Shown piece by piece: positions 43,882 through 52,211 of a stretch of 64,000 nt of DNA (position 1 is its first letter; each line of letters opens with the position of its first letter). The notes under the pieces are model-generated. The model was given only the letters and a program-made list of their open reading frames with translations. It was not told where the DNA came from and did no database searches. Where the stretch lies: contig JHXJ01000016.1 in the NCBI GenBank assembly GCA_000621765.1, positions 1 to 64,000 on the forward strand, written 5' to 3'. Both the position numbers and the translations under genes were made by a program. This DNA comes from Ruminococcaceae bacterium AB4001. Lineage in GTDB: Bacteria; Bacillota; Clostridia; Saccharofermentanales; Saccharofermentanaceae.

Positions 43882-43938
43882 GCCCCGCTTTGAGGCAGGG
43901 CAAAGAAAAACCGCGAGAGATTTGTTCTCTCACGGTTT
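43882..43938 (-). terminator. Tandem terminators ahead of the adhesin gene
   Basis: Two hairpins lie in a row: AAACCGTGAGAGA/TCTCTCGCGGTTT followed by T5 (43908-43938), then GCCCTGC/GCGGGGC followed by TTTTTGTTTT (43882-43901). They separate the lipoprotein gene (stop 43968) from the adhesin start 38 bp on, so the adhesin needs read-through or a promoter inside this gap. Confidence 0.7.
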
Positions 43939-43967
43939 GCTTGGTTAAAACAAAAGATTAAGTGTGC

Positions 43968-44777
43968 TTACCAGTGAACGGATCCGTCAACGACTTTAAG
44001 ATGGCCCACACCACAAAAATCTTCTCCGAACTTGTTATCAAGATAATTCCAGACGGCTTCTTCTGTTGCGTCTGTTGATTTGCCATATCCTGTAAGTTCA
44101 CCGTCACAGGTCTCGCCACTTACGGGCATATTCGGAATTTCGATCGGGATATTGCTTCCGTTAGTGGCAGAATCGTAAGTCGTTTTGATAGTGCCTTTCG
44201 CATTAGCCCAGCCCCAGACAGGTTTAGGTGTCGGAGTAGGCGTGGGAGTCGAAGTCGGCTCTGGTGTCGGCGTAGCTGTCGGAACCGATGTCGGTGTTGC
44301 AGTAGGAACGGGAGTCGATGTTACGGATGCAGAACTGCTGCCCGAGTTACTGCCTGAAGAACTGACGCTTTCAGTCGGTTTAGGCGTCGGAGTTGCTGTC
44401 GATTGTGTACCGGCAGAACCTGATCCGTTGTTTTGACTGTCACTTCCGGAGTTGGAATTACTCGAATTCTGCTCTGTCTGTTTATTTGAAGAAGAGCTGT
44501 TTCCATTCCCCGAAGTATCCGCGTTACTTTCTTCTGTGTTTTTCTCAGTAACAGATGTTTCAGTCTGGCTAATAAGAGAAGAAGATTCAGTTGCATTACT
44601 TGGAACAGAAGCATCACTTTCTTTTAAAGATTCTGAAGTATTATCAGTATCTTGAATTAAGTCTGAGCTAAAAGAAGAACTTTCGGGTGTCTCACCCGTA
44701 TTACAGCCGCCAAAAAGAATGGAAACAGCTGTTAATCCGGCTATCATTCCGATAATCGCTTTATCTCTTGTAATCAT
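43968..44777 (-). CDS. Low-complexity lipoprotein
   Basis: The 269-aa protein has a lipobox (SILFGGC, Cys25), then about 150 residues of Ser/Thr/Asn and Pro-Thr repeats (TPTPEPTSTPTPTP) as a wall-spanning stalk, and a C-terminal globular part of about 80 residues with two Cys (CDGELTGYGKS, DFCGVGHLKVV). The C-terminal domain is unrecognised. It precedes the adhesin gene and may help in surface attachment or entry exclusion. A promoter is visible at 44821-44849. Confidence 0.8.
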   Translation of the reverse strand: MITRDKAIIGMIAGLTAVSILFGGCNTGETPESSSFSSDLIQDTDNTSESLKESDASVPSNATESSSLISQTETSVTEKNTEESNADTSGNGNSSSSNKQTEQNSSNSNSGSDSQNNGSGSAGTQSTATPTPKPTESVSSSGSNSGSSSASVTSTPVPTATPTSVPTATPTPEPTSTPTPTPTPKPVWGWANAKGTIKTTYDSATNGSNIPIEIPNMPVSGETCDGELTGYGKSTDATEEAVWNYLDNKFGEDFCGVGHLKVVDGSVHW

Positions 44778-44820
44778 AACGATCATCCCCCAGTCTATAA
44801 AAATGCCTGGCTAAAAAAGA

Positions 44821-44849
44821 CTTAAAAGCTTGTGTTATAAGCCTGTCAA
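44821..44849 (-). promoter_or_regulatory. Sigma-A-type promoter for the lipoprotein gene
   Basis: On the minus strand TTGACA (44849-44844) and TTTAAG (44826-44821) are 17 bp apart, about 45 bp ahead of the lipoprotein start at 44777. The -35 box is perfect and the -10 box matches 4 of 6. Confidence 0.5.
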
Positions 44850-45105
44850 TTTCCTAACCACTTGCATCTTAATACACCCAAGTTAAAAGGTTAAATGTGC
44901 GATTTAGCTTCAGGTTTTCTTTCTATCCTGATACTCATAGTTTACTGCTATCTAGCGTAGAACTTAAGACTTTCTCTTTTAGCTGGATATCTTAAGAATC
45001 TTGAAAGGGTTAGTTAGGGGGTATGGGGGGAAGAAAGGGAAGCGCTAATTAACGCACACCTGCATCATTACACGTGTTAATTAATAGCGCCTCCCAAGTT
45101 TCGAA
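44850..45105. other. Intergenic region with G-quadruplex motif and long inverted repeat
   Basis: No gene seen. On the plus strand four G-runs (45007-45009, 45017-45021, 45025-45030, 45037-45039) with loops of 7, 3 and 6 nt fit an intramolecular G-quadruplex. It is followed at once by GCGCTAATTAAC (45042-45053) and GTTAATTAATAGCGC (45076-45090), a near-perfect inverted repeat that lacks a T-run. The pair could be a terminator for the 134-aa gene, or an origin or protein-binding site. Confidence 0.55.
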
Positions 45106-45510
45106 TCATCTTGCGTTCTGAGTCTTGGGCTTGAGCTTGTAAGCTTCAACCATTGACTTCAGAGTGTTGTTATCGACGACTCTTTCCTGCTTTGTCCACT
45201 CGCCGCCTTCTTCAGACGGCTTAAAGTTTCTTGAAAGTGTAGTTGAGCCGTTAGCCGGGAGCTTCACCCACAGAGCCTTGCTCCCATAGTGGTCACTATG
45301 TACCATCGTGACAGGAAGAACGAACTCTTCCCAAGGACTCTTGTCGTTGGGATCTACATTCGGGATAGAAATTGCAACAACATCCTTGCCACTCTTTGTT
45401 GTAAAAGCTCTTGCAAGCTTACGGGAGAATGTTATCTTGATCATCTCGGCTGCCTGCTGATCAGGTGCCTGGACGGGTGCGGATGCTTCATACATTTCCT
45501 GATTTTCCAT
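45106..45510 (-). CDS. Hypothetical ICE protein downstream of parB (134 aa)
   Basis: The central part is beta-rich (MIKITFSRKLARAFTTKSGK, WEEFVLPVTMVHSD, ALWVKLPANGSTTLSRNF) with polar ends, suggesting a small nucleic-acid-binding or structural fold, but no family is recognised. GAGGTG lies 7 nt upstream. It starts 3 bp after the parB stop, so it is the third gene of the parA-parB operon. Confidence 0.65.
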   Translation of the reverse strand: MENQEMYEASAPVQAPDQQAAEMIKITFSRKLARAFTTKSGKDVVAISIPNVDPNDKSPWEEFVLPVTMVHSDHYGSKALWVKLPANGSTTLSRNFKPSEEGGEWTKQERVVDNNTLKSMVEAYKLKPKTQNAR

Positions 45511-45513
45511 TTT

Positions 45514-46470
45514 TCACCTCGTTTTATTCTTATTGTTTATCTGTGAGACTTTAGAGCGGTACTTTTGATAGAACTCCAGGGCATCCATGATGTAGCTGCC
45601 GGTTTCCTCAAAAGGAATGCTCTCCGGAATGAACTTCCGTACTTTGTCATAAGAAACACTGACCTTCTCACGTTGGTTAGGTTTCTCTTCAAGCATGATG
45701 TCCTCAATCATGGCAGAGTTGAGTCCGCCATTCTGCGAAATCTTTCTCATTCTTATGGTCTGAGCATGTGATGGAGTGCATTCGCAGATCTCAATCTGCT
45801 TGAAAACCATCTGCTGTTCATCCTTGGAAAGATATGAGAGCTCAACTGCAGGACGCAGTGCGATCTTGCCTTCATCAACAAGGTCAAGCAGATCGGGGAT
45901 GAGCTCAGTAAGGCGAATATAGCGCTTAACTTGTGTCATGCTGTCTCCGACTTGGTCTGCAACCTCTTGATTTGAGCGGGTTCCCAACTTCGGTCCCAGT
46001 GGGTCCGAAGTTAAATCAACACGTTTACCTTGCCTTTTGAGCGCCTCTAATCGCATTTTGTAAGAGAACGCCTTTTCGCTGGGTAGGATTACCGAACGCT
46101 GCAGGTTCGATTCAACCATAAGGATTATGGCTTCATCTCGCCCCATTTCTCTGACATCTGCTTTTACATAAGAAAGGCCTGCAATCTCACAGGCCTTCTT
46201 TCTTCTGTGTCCGGATACTATCTCGTAGCGTCCGTCTTCTTTTGGTCTAAGGGTGATAGGAGTGATGAGCCCTCTTTCTTTGATGCTCTCCACAAGTTGA
46301 TCCATGTCTTCGTCAAGTTTTACCTTGAACGGGTGATCAGGAAATTCATCAATAAGCTCTATGGGAATATCGTAGATCTTCGGGAGTTTGCTTTCAGCAA
46401 GTTCCTGTTCGTTTTTAAAGAGATCATCGTAAGCCGTGAGGCCTAGGTCTAACTTGGGCTTTTCTCTCAA
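45514..46470 (-). CDS. parB: ParB-family partition protein
   Basis: The 318-aa protein has the ParB N-terminal domain with GRYEIVSGHRRKKACE and ESNLQR (CTP-binding and clamp motifs), then a helix-turn-helix region (NQEVADQVGDSMTQVKRYI). It starts with TTG, with AGGAGG 9 nt upstream, and overlaps parA by 47 bp. ICE ParA/B systems keep the circular form during replication or position it. No canonical parS sequence was seen. Confidence 0.92.
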   Translation of the reverse strand: MREKPKLDLGLTAYDDLFKNEQELAESKLPKIYDIPIELIDEFPDHPFKVKLDEDMDQLVESIKERGLITPITLRPKEDGRYEIVSGHRRKKACEIAGLSYVKADVREMGRDEAIILMVESNLQRSVILPSEKAFSYKMRLEALKRQGKRVDLTSDPLGPKLGTRSNQEVADQVGDSMTQVKRYIRLTELIPDLLDLVDEGKIALRPAVELSYLSKDEQQMVFKQIEICECTPSHAQTIRMRKISQNGGLNSAMIEDIMLEEKPNQREKVSVSYDKVRKFIPESIPFEETGSYIMDALEFYQKYRSKVSQINNKNKTR

Positions 46471-47260
46471 GGCCGATCACCTCCTTAGCCAATTCTGCAT
46501 AAGCCGTTGCCACCTTACCATCGGGATCGTGTCCGAATATGCTTTTTCCAACATTCGGACATTCAGTAGCTCTTACAGACCGGGGGATCTCTGTATTAAA
46601 TACATTAATATTAAGACCCACAGCCTCACGTAAAGCGTTTGTGATCTCTCTGGCATTGATGGTTCTGGAATCGACCATTGTCATGAGCACGCCGTCAATC
46701 TGAAGTGAAGGGTTAATCTGTCTTTTTATCTTTGCTATTGAATGAAGCAAGAGATCCAAACCCTTTACCGATAGGAAAGAAGGTTCACAAGGGATAATGA
46801 CCGAATCAGCAGCGACCAGCGCGTTGATCGTCATCATTCCAAGTGAAGGCATGCAGTCAATCAGGATGATATCGTAACTCTTCCTGAAAGGTTCAATGGT
46901 TCTTTTCAGCACTGATTCACGACTCATGCAATTAAACAGAGCTGTTTCTGTACCGGACAAGCTGATGTTGGATGGGATAAGGTCAATATTCTCGAACTGC
47001 TTTATAGCATTACTAATTAATATATAATCCTTATCTTCTCCGGTCATCTCATAGGACATAAGCTCTGAAAGAGTTACATCGAGCGAGTCGGGATCGTTGA
47101 TCTTACAACACCGAGTACAGGAATTCTGCGGATCGGAATCGATGATCAAGACACTTAATCCTCTACGCGCTAATGCGACTCCAAGGTTGACTGCAGTGGT
47201 TGTTTTTCCAACGCCGCCTTTTTGGTTGGCGATGGCAATCACTTTGCATTTGTCTTCCAA
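46424..47260 (-). CDS. parA: ParA-family ATPase
   Basis: The 278-aa protein has the deviant Walker A KGGVGKTTT (residues 14-22), the switch DSDPQNS and Walker B ILIDCMPSLG. It starts with TTG, with AGGAGG 8 nt upstream. It is the first gene of the parA-parB-134 aa operon and follows a long structured leader. Confidence 0.93.
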   Translation of the reverse strand: MEDKCKVIAIANQKGGVGKTTTAVNLGVALARRGLSVLIIDSDPQNSCTRCCKINDPDSLDVTLSELMSYEMTGEDKDYILISNAIKQFENIDLIPSNISLSGTETALFNCMSRESVLKRTIEPFRKSYDIILIDCMPSLGMMTINALVAADSVIIPCEPSFLSVKGLDLLLHSIAKIKRQINPSLQIDGVLMTMVDSRTINAREITNALREAVGLNINVFNTEIPRSVRATECPNVGKSIFGHDPDGKVATAYAELAKEVIGLERKAQVRPRPHGLR

Positions 47261-47725
47261 TGCTTTTTCCTCCTTTTTAGTTTTAGAGAAATAGTGTTTA
47301 TAAAAACCTTAAGGCTCTCGCATTGCTAACTACGAGATCATGGGACTCTCACCCCGGTGGCTTTCTGCCCCGCTGCGCTCATTGGGTGCGACGGCTCACG
47401 GGAGGACAAATCCCGCTTCAACGCTCAGCCTGTGACTACACAGAAGTATCATTATCACTTTGTACCTGTCATCGCCTCCCTCGGGGTGCAATCCCGATTC
47501 TGACTTATCCCCGTTATCGCTCTCTTCTGAAGAAGGTCTTCGCGCGGTCGAAGTCAACTTGGCTTGGAATTTTAACTCCGGTACAAGTAACGTTCCTTAC
47601 GGCTTGGTAATATTCAGTTGTCAAGGTCCGGTGAAGATCGAAAAATCTCTCTTCACCTTTACTGAACTGAGAAGCCGTTTTGTCAGGGGTGTTTTTTGGG
47701 AAAAACTGAAAATGTAATATAAAAA
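47261..47725 (-). ncRNA. Possible structured RNA or leader upstream of parA
   Basis: About 465 bp without a plausible gene and richer in G+C than nearby intergenic DNA. Read on the minus strand, GGTGAAGA/TCTTCACC (47657-47650 with 47637-47630) is an 8-bp stem inside TTCAGT/ACTGAA (47666-47661 with 47618-47613); further paired stretches such as CGGGA/TCCCG and CTCG/CGAG follow towards parA. No known riboswitch or ribozyme class could be assigned. It could be a leader controlling par, a stable RNA, or an origin region. Confidence 0.4.
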
Positions 47726-47761
47726 GGCCCGATCTGTCCCAAAACGGTTACAGATCGGACC
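47726..47761 (-). terminator. Terminator-like hairpin with conserved loop (copy 2)
   Basis: A 12-bp stem (GGTCCGATCTGT/ACAGATCGGGCC, one G-T pair) closes the loop AACCGTTTTGGG and is followed on the minus strand by TTTTTAT. The inner 20-mer repeats the motif at 11500 with one mismatch. The conserved loop suggests more than simple termination, e.g. attenuation upstream of the par leader. Confidence 0.65.
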
Positions 47762-47987
47762 AAAATTGTTTCCATTCGCGAGAAAAATAGAAAGCCAATA
47801 CATTAGAAAAAAACTAAAAATAGCTCGCCGTAATAAGTTTGCTAACAAAATCTAAAAAACTCAAAAACCAAAAACCCTGATGTCCGCTTTAACAGTTAGT
47901 CCCATTAATAGAACTAACATAGTTGTAGAATTAAACCGTGTAGAGCTTCTGGAATAAGCGAATAGATTGTTTTGGAGGAATAAGGAT

Positions 47988-48104
47988 ATGATCAGAAAGA
48001 TATTAGGGCTGGTTTTTGCAGCGCTCATAGTGGTTGCATGCATTTTTAAAGCCATATTGGCAGTATTGGGCTTCGTGCTAGTTTTAGTTGCTTGGATAAT
48101 TTGA
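47988..48104 (+). CDS. Small single-pass membrane protein (38 aa)
   Basis: The frame from ATG 47988 to TGA encodes a hydrophobic 38-aa peptide (MIRKILGLVFAALIVVAC..., then AVLGFVLVLVAWII). GGAGG lies 9 nt upstream. It is the first gene of the plus-strand cluster at the ICE right end. Its size and hydrophobicity would fit a toxin-like or membrane-effector peptide, but a simple membrane anchor is equally possible. Confidence 0.6.
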   Translation: MIRKILGLVFAALIVVACIFKAILAVLGFVLVLVAWII

Positions 48105-48141
48105 TTCGCAAAGCAAAAATTGAAATAACTTAACAGATAGT

Positions 48142-48171
48142 TTGTTGTTTATCGCTTTTTTGTCTGATAAT
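48142..48171 (+). promoter_or_regulatory. Candidate promoter of the unknown cluster
   Basis: TTGTTG (48142-48147) and GATAAT (48166-48171) are 18 bp apart, about 38 bp before the start at 48210. The -10 box matches 5 of 6. Confidence 0.35.
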
Positions 48172-48209
48172 CTACAGATATAAAAAATAATTAATAATGA
48201 GGCGAAAAT

Positions 48210-48587
48210 ATGGCTTTATCAGAAAAAGATTTAGAAGCGAAGATCAACACTGTCATCCAGGGCGATTACACTGGAGAAGAAGTAAAGGTAGTAAAAGGCT
48301 GCGTAGTGGTCGGAGATAAGATGATCACTTCCCAGACCTGCGAGAAGTGCGAAGCAGTATCTCAAGATGGTGATTCTGATAACGTCAAGAAAGCCAAGCG
48401 TGGATTTGCGCTGAAGGCGGCTGCAACAGTTCTTTTCCCGCCGGCAGCTATAGTTACTGCTAAGTCAGGCTACAAGGATCTCCACAGCTACGGAAAACTG
48501 GTTAAACTTACCTGGAGAAACGGAATGGAATCCTTGTTGTTTGTTGATGAAGGAATAGCCAAAAAGATTGGAAAAGTATTCTTCTAG
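48210..48587 (+). CDS. Hypothetical 125-aa protein of the plus-strand cluster
   Basis: A small protein with a CEKC pair near residue 44, an Ala-rich hydrophobic stretch (FALKAAATVLFPPAAIVTA, about 68-86) that may insert in a membrane, and a C-terminal beta-like part (KLTWRNGMESLLFVDEGIA). No family recognised. It ends 10 bp before the nuclease-fold gene. Confidence 0.6.
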   Translation: MALSEKDLEAKINTVIQGDYTGEEVKVVKGCVVVGDKMITSQTCEKCEAVSQDGDSDNVKKAKRGFALKAAATVLFPPAAIVTAKSGYKDLHSYGKLVKLTWRNGMESLLFVDEGIAKKIGKVFF

Positions 48588-48597
48588 GAGTTAAAAG

Positions 48598-49566
48598 GTG
48601 ATAAGGGTAGCTTCTTTTAATGTAAAAAACCTAAACATGGGTAAAGATGAAGAGTCCATGAAGAAAAGGGACTATGATACGATTGCTAGCCTTGTGAGAG
48701 GATACGATATTGTTGTTTTGCAAGAGGTTCTTTCAAAAAATATTATCGAAGGCTTTTCTGGAAGAAGAGAAACTGCATTATTAACTCGCCGATTAGGATA
48801 CTCATGGGAAGGAAAATGGGTCGATCCCAAAACTCGATCTAAAATGTATCCTTATTTGGGTGAGGATAAAAGAGGAGAAGGTTTTGCTTTTTTATGGGAT
48901 GCTAGAACAATTGAATTAGTTACTGAAAACGGCAAAGAAATACTTCCTCATCGTTTTAGTGGGTATTCGCCTGCGCCTGGAACAAATCAAATCAGATTAA
49001 TTAGAGATCCTGGTTATGGTAGATTCAGATTAAAGAATCGTCCTGTAGAAATACGAGTAATCACAACACACATAATTTTTGGAAAACCCAAGCAAGAGAA
49101 TATGACTGTTGAGATTGATCATGGAGCTATTACCATGAGAAAAAATGAGTTTGACGTTTTAGCTGGAAGAATTTATAAAAACATTAATGACTATCACAAG
49201 ACTGAAAAAAGTGTACAAGTTTATACAATTATAATTGGCGATTATAATCTTAACTTGAAAGGTGGAGAGCTAAGCAATGCATCCATCCCATCGGATAATT
49301 ACTATGATTATTTTGGTCGACCATGTTCTCCTGTGTTGAGTCATACAAGCATCAAAACTATTCAAGACGCTCCAACAACAATTAAAGCTGATGGAAGTGG
49401 CTATGCCAATAATTTCGACCACTGCTCGTTTGATTCTGAAACAGAACATGTTATTGTCAATTGCTATAGAAAACCGGTTATTAATGGTGAATCTACAGAA
49501 AAGATAAAAGAATATCGTGATACTGTATCAGATCATGTGCCTATAGTCGTTGAACTTAAGTGTTAA
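48598..49566 (+). CDS. Endonuclease/exonuclease/phosphatase-family protein
   Basis: The 322-aa protein has the EEP fold order: SFNVKNL at the N-terminus, LQEV metal Glu near residue 43, TTHIIF, GDYNLN (Asp/Asn metal and catalytic pair) near 217, and SDHVPIV (His) at the end. It starts with GTG, with AGGAG 8 nt upstream. The family includes DNases, RNases and lipid phosphatases; here it lies between membrane-like and zinc-ribbon proteins, so it is the probable effector of the cluster. A NFDHCSF segment resembles DNase I-like enzymes. Confidence 0.83.
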   Translation: MIRVASFNVKNLNMGKDEESMKKRDYDTIASLVRGYDIVVLQEVLSKNIIEGFSGRRETALLTRRLGYSWEGKWVDPKTRSKMYPYLGEDKRGEGFAFLWDARTIELVTENGKEILPHRFSGYSPAPGTNQIRLIRDPGYGRFRLKNRPVEIRVITTHIIFGKPKQENMTVEIDHGAITMRKNEFDVLAGRIYKNINDYHKTEKSVQVYTIIIGDYNLNLKGGELSNASIPSDNYYDYFGRPCSPVLSHTSIKTIQDAPTTIKADGSGYANNFDHCSFDSETEHVIVNCYRKPVINGESTEKIKEYRDTVSDHVPIVVELKC

Positions 49567-49581
49567 TGAAAGGAAATGCGT

Positions 49582-52155
49582 ATGGAAAACCTCATTTTAC
49601 CTGCAATCTCTGATTATGAAAGTGAAATTGAAAAGATAAGAGCTGCATATGCTCTGAACGTCTGTGCGGTTTCCGTTTCTCAGATAGTTGATTACAACGA
49701 CCAGTACATCCTGGATCAGGAGTATGAGAATACACTCAACAACCTGAATTTGGAAAGAATGCCTAAGGATGAGGCATTCCTTAAGATACTGACCGAGACG
49801 CTTAATGTTGTAACTTTCTTCAGGATTTATGCCAGCAAAAAGCAGATGATCGAAGAGAAGTACCAGCATAAGATGAAGAATGCGATTTGGTCAGCAGTTC
49901 CTAATCTGGCATTTATTATTTCTTCCGGTGGAATGGGCGGAATACCTGCTTTGGTCGCTTCTCTAGCTACAGAAGTCGGTTTAGGTTATATGAACTACCG
50001 TAAGACCAAGGCTGAAAACGATCTTGAATACAGATCCAATATGGTTGAGCTTGAATACACTGCTATTGAACAGCTTAATGCCATAAGAACGGAATTGTTT
50101 GTTACCTCATGGAAAATAGCTGAGAAATATGAATTTCCGGACAACTACAGACTGACAGAGAATCAGATCAATCAGTTTAATGACATTCTGATGGATCCAA
50201 ACCTTATGAGACGCTTTAGCAGACTGTTCTCTATAAGACAGAATTTCATAGCATATCCGCCGTTCTGGTATTACCTTGGAAATGCTGCCAATCTGATTTA
50301 TCAGAAAGATAGCGAGAATTATTCAGAAGAGTATAAGGCCTACTATAAGGGCATTGCAGAACAAGCTTACGATTACTATATAAAGCTCAATGAATCCTTT
50401 TCGGTTCTTAGAAGTGATGAGATTGTTTCTGCTTGTGCGCTTGAATACTGCGACCTTTTACCTGCGGAAGCTGTAGATAAAAAATCCGAGCTTTTGCAGA
50501 TAGCATTTAAATGGGCTGGTGGAAGAAATGATGTAGTCCAGCTTTGTGCTTTTGCTTATCTTAAGATGGAAAAGTTTATTGAAGCAGAAGGACTTTTGAA
50601 AAAACTTGTTGATGAAAGATACAACGAGGAATTAAATGCTCAGGTTCTCAGCTCGATCTATGCGAACTATTACTTTAAGACTGCGGATGTCAACACAGCA
50701 ATAAGCCATACAATTCTTTCTCAGCAGGTTCCTTCAACTGTATTGTTCCCGCTTCCTGTTAAGTATAACGAAGCTAAGTCTCAGGCTGAATTGTGGGATG
50801 TGTACATGGTTGAGCAAAAGAGTTCTTTGTCTGCCGGCTCAAAGAGGACATTGGATAATTACTTCGAAGGATTTGGTTATCGTTTGAACAAGATGCTTAT
50901 GAACTTTGATTGCACCATGACCTATCCAGATTCGATGTTCTTGTCAGATGGCGTTGAGGAGAGAAGCAATGAAGCTCAAAGAGTTTTCGCTCGTCCGTTG
51001 ATTGTTTCTGATTACATCAATAATCTTCAGGGAGTTAACTTCCCGATTGTCTTGGTAGATACCTTAAACGAGATGCTTAACGGCTTGAGGTATATTCCAT
51101 TCTTAGATATGGAAAAGTGTGTACAGATACTTGAAGAAAAGGTTGCAAATAGTTCTGAAAAGATTGAGCAGTTACAGGAATGCATTAATACAAGGAACAT
51201 TACCTATGATACGTATAGAACTATATTTGAAGGTGTAACGTTTACCGATATTACCAAGGAATTCTCGGAAGAAATTAAGAATCAGATTGATGCTCATATC
51301 AATACGTTCTCTGATATGAAGGATATTATCGATATGGAAGTTGTCATGAGCGACTTCGTAGAGAAGAATAACATCAAGACATTTGAAAGGGATTCGTTTG
51401 ATCAGCTTGAAACTAAGAAGAACTGGTTCATGATCGATGCATCGATAGTAGGAAAGACAGCTATCAGTGTTAAGAAAGAGAAGGATAACCGTCAGAAGCT
51501 TGAAGAGTTGATCAGAAATAAGATCCCGCATCTTGTATTGGATCCTAATAAGATCAAAGTATACTTCCCGGGTGATATCGAGTTTGATAACTACTTTGGA
51601 AATACAATAAACATCATATCAACGAGAATGACGAAAGAAAACCTCAAAAACCAGACTATTGCTATAGTCGATGATGTCTCTCCGGTATCTTTTGATTTGC
51701 TGTTCACTTACAACTCTGTTGTTCCGTGCTTTACACATAAACTCTGGCCGAATATCGAATACAAATACATTAAGTATGATGAATTTAAGGGACAGTTGGT
51801 TATAGGCGGCATGATGTATAAGAGTGGTGCTGTTGATATGCTCAAGCTTGCAAGATGCATAGAGGATTTGGCAAGGGCAAAAGAAGCAATGGATGATGCT
51901 CCTGAAGAAAAAGAAGTATCTGAAAATACAGATGAACAAACTCCTCAATCAGAGAACGCTTCTAAAATACAGATGATAAAGAAGTGCAATAAATGTGGTG
52001 AGTTTAACAAAGAAGATGCAGTTGCATGTGCTGCCTGTGGCTCAGATAATCTCATTACTTTGCCAAATCTTAAAGGGATAAGGCTTTGCCCTAGTTGTGG
52101 CAGACAGGTGCAGACTGAAGCTACATTCTGTGGAAAGTGCGGTGCCAAGATCTAA
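49582..52155 (+). CDS. Unknown 857-aa protein: membrane-like segment, TPR-like region, C-terminal zinc ribbons
   Basis: ATG 49582 is chosen because AAAGGA lies 7 nt upstream (1 nt for ATG 49576). Near residues 100-140 a hydrophobic Gly/Ala-rich stretch (LAFIISSGGMGGIPALVASL) may enter a membrane. Residues about 230-420 look like TPR-type helical repeats (FAYLKMEKFIEAEGLLKKLV). The C-terminus has two zinc ribbons (CNKCGEF...CAACGSDN; CPSCGRQ...CGKCGAKI). No catalytic motif seen. It is the largest gene of the cluster and could be a sensor or scaffold for the EEP nuclease. Confidence 0.65.
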   Translation: MENLILPAISDYESEIEKIRAAYALNVCAVSVSQIVDYNDQYILDQEYENTLNNLNLERMPKDEAFLKILTETLNVVTFFRIYASKKQMIEEKYQHKMKNAIWSAVPNLAFIISSGGMGGIPALVASLATEVGLGYMNYRKTKAENDLEYRSNMVELEYTAIEQLNAIRTELFVTSWKIAEKYEFPDNYRLTENQINQFNDILMDPNLMRRFSRLFSIRQNFIAYPPFWYYLGNAANLIYQKDSENYSEEYKAYYKGIAEQAYDYYIKLNESFSVLRSDEIVSACALEYCDLLPAEAVDKKSELLQIAFKWAGGRNDVVQLCAFAYLKMEKFIEAEGLLKKLVDERYNEELNAQVLSSIYANYYFKTADVNTAISHTILSQQVPSTVLFPLPVKYNEAKSQAELWDVYMVEQKSSLSAGSKRTLDNYFEGFGYRLNKMLMNFDCTMTYPDSMFLSDGVEERSNEAQRVFARPLIVSDYINNLQGVNFPIVLVDTLNEMLNGLRYIPFLDMEKCVQILEEKVANSSEKIEQLQECINTRNITYDTYRTIFEGVTFTDITKEFSEEIKNQIDAHINTFSDMKDIIDMEVVMSDFVEKNNIKTFERDSFDQLETKKNWFMIDASIVGKTAISVKKEKDNRQKLEELIRNKIPHLVLDPNKIKVYFPGDIEFDNYFGNTINIISTRMTKENLKNQTIAIVDDVSPVSFDLLFTYNSVVPCFTHKLWPNIEYKYIKYDEFKGQLVIGGMMYKSGAVDMLKLARCIEDLARAKEAMDDAPEEKEVSENTDEQTPQSENASKIQMIKKCNKCGEFNKEDAVACAACGSDNLITLPNLKGIRLCPSCGRQVQTEATFCGKCGAKI

Positions 52156-52211
52156 TGATCTGATAGATACGTTTGTTACTTATGTAAAGTAGATAATCGA
52201 GGAGGTTATAT

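Noticed and set aside
47323-47717. Short plus-strand frames in the parA leader
   Set aside because: Overlapping frames without ribosome sites; the region looks like structured non-coding sequence.
45514-47987. Canonical parS site (TGTTTCACGTGAAACA type) near parAB
   Set aside because: No such sequence seen; the ParB binding site is therefore unassigned.
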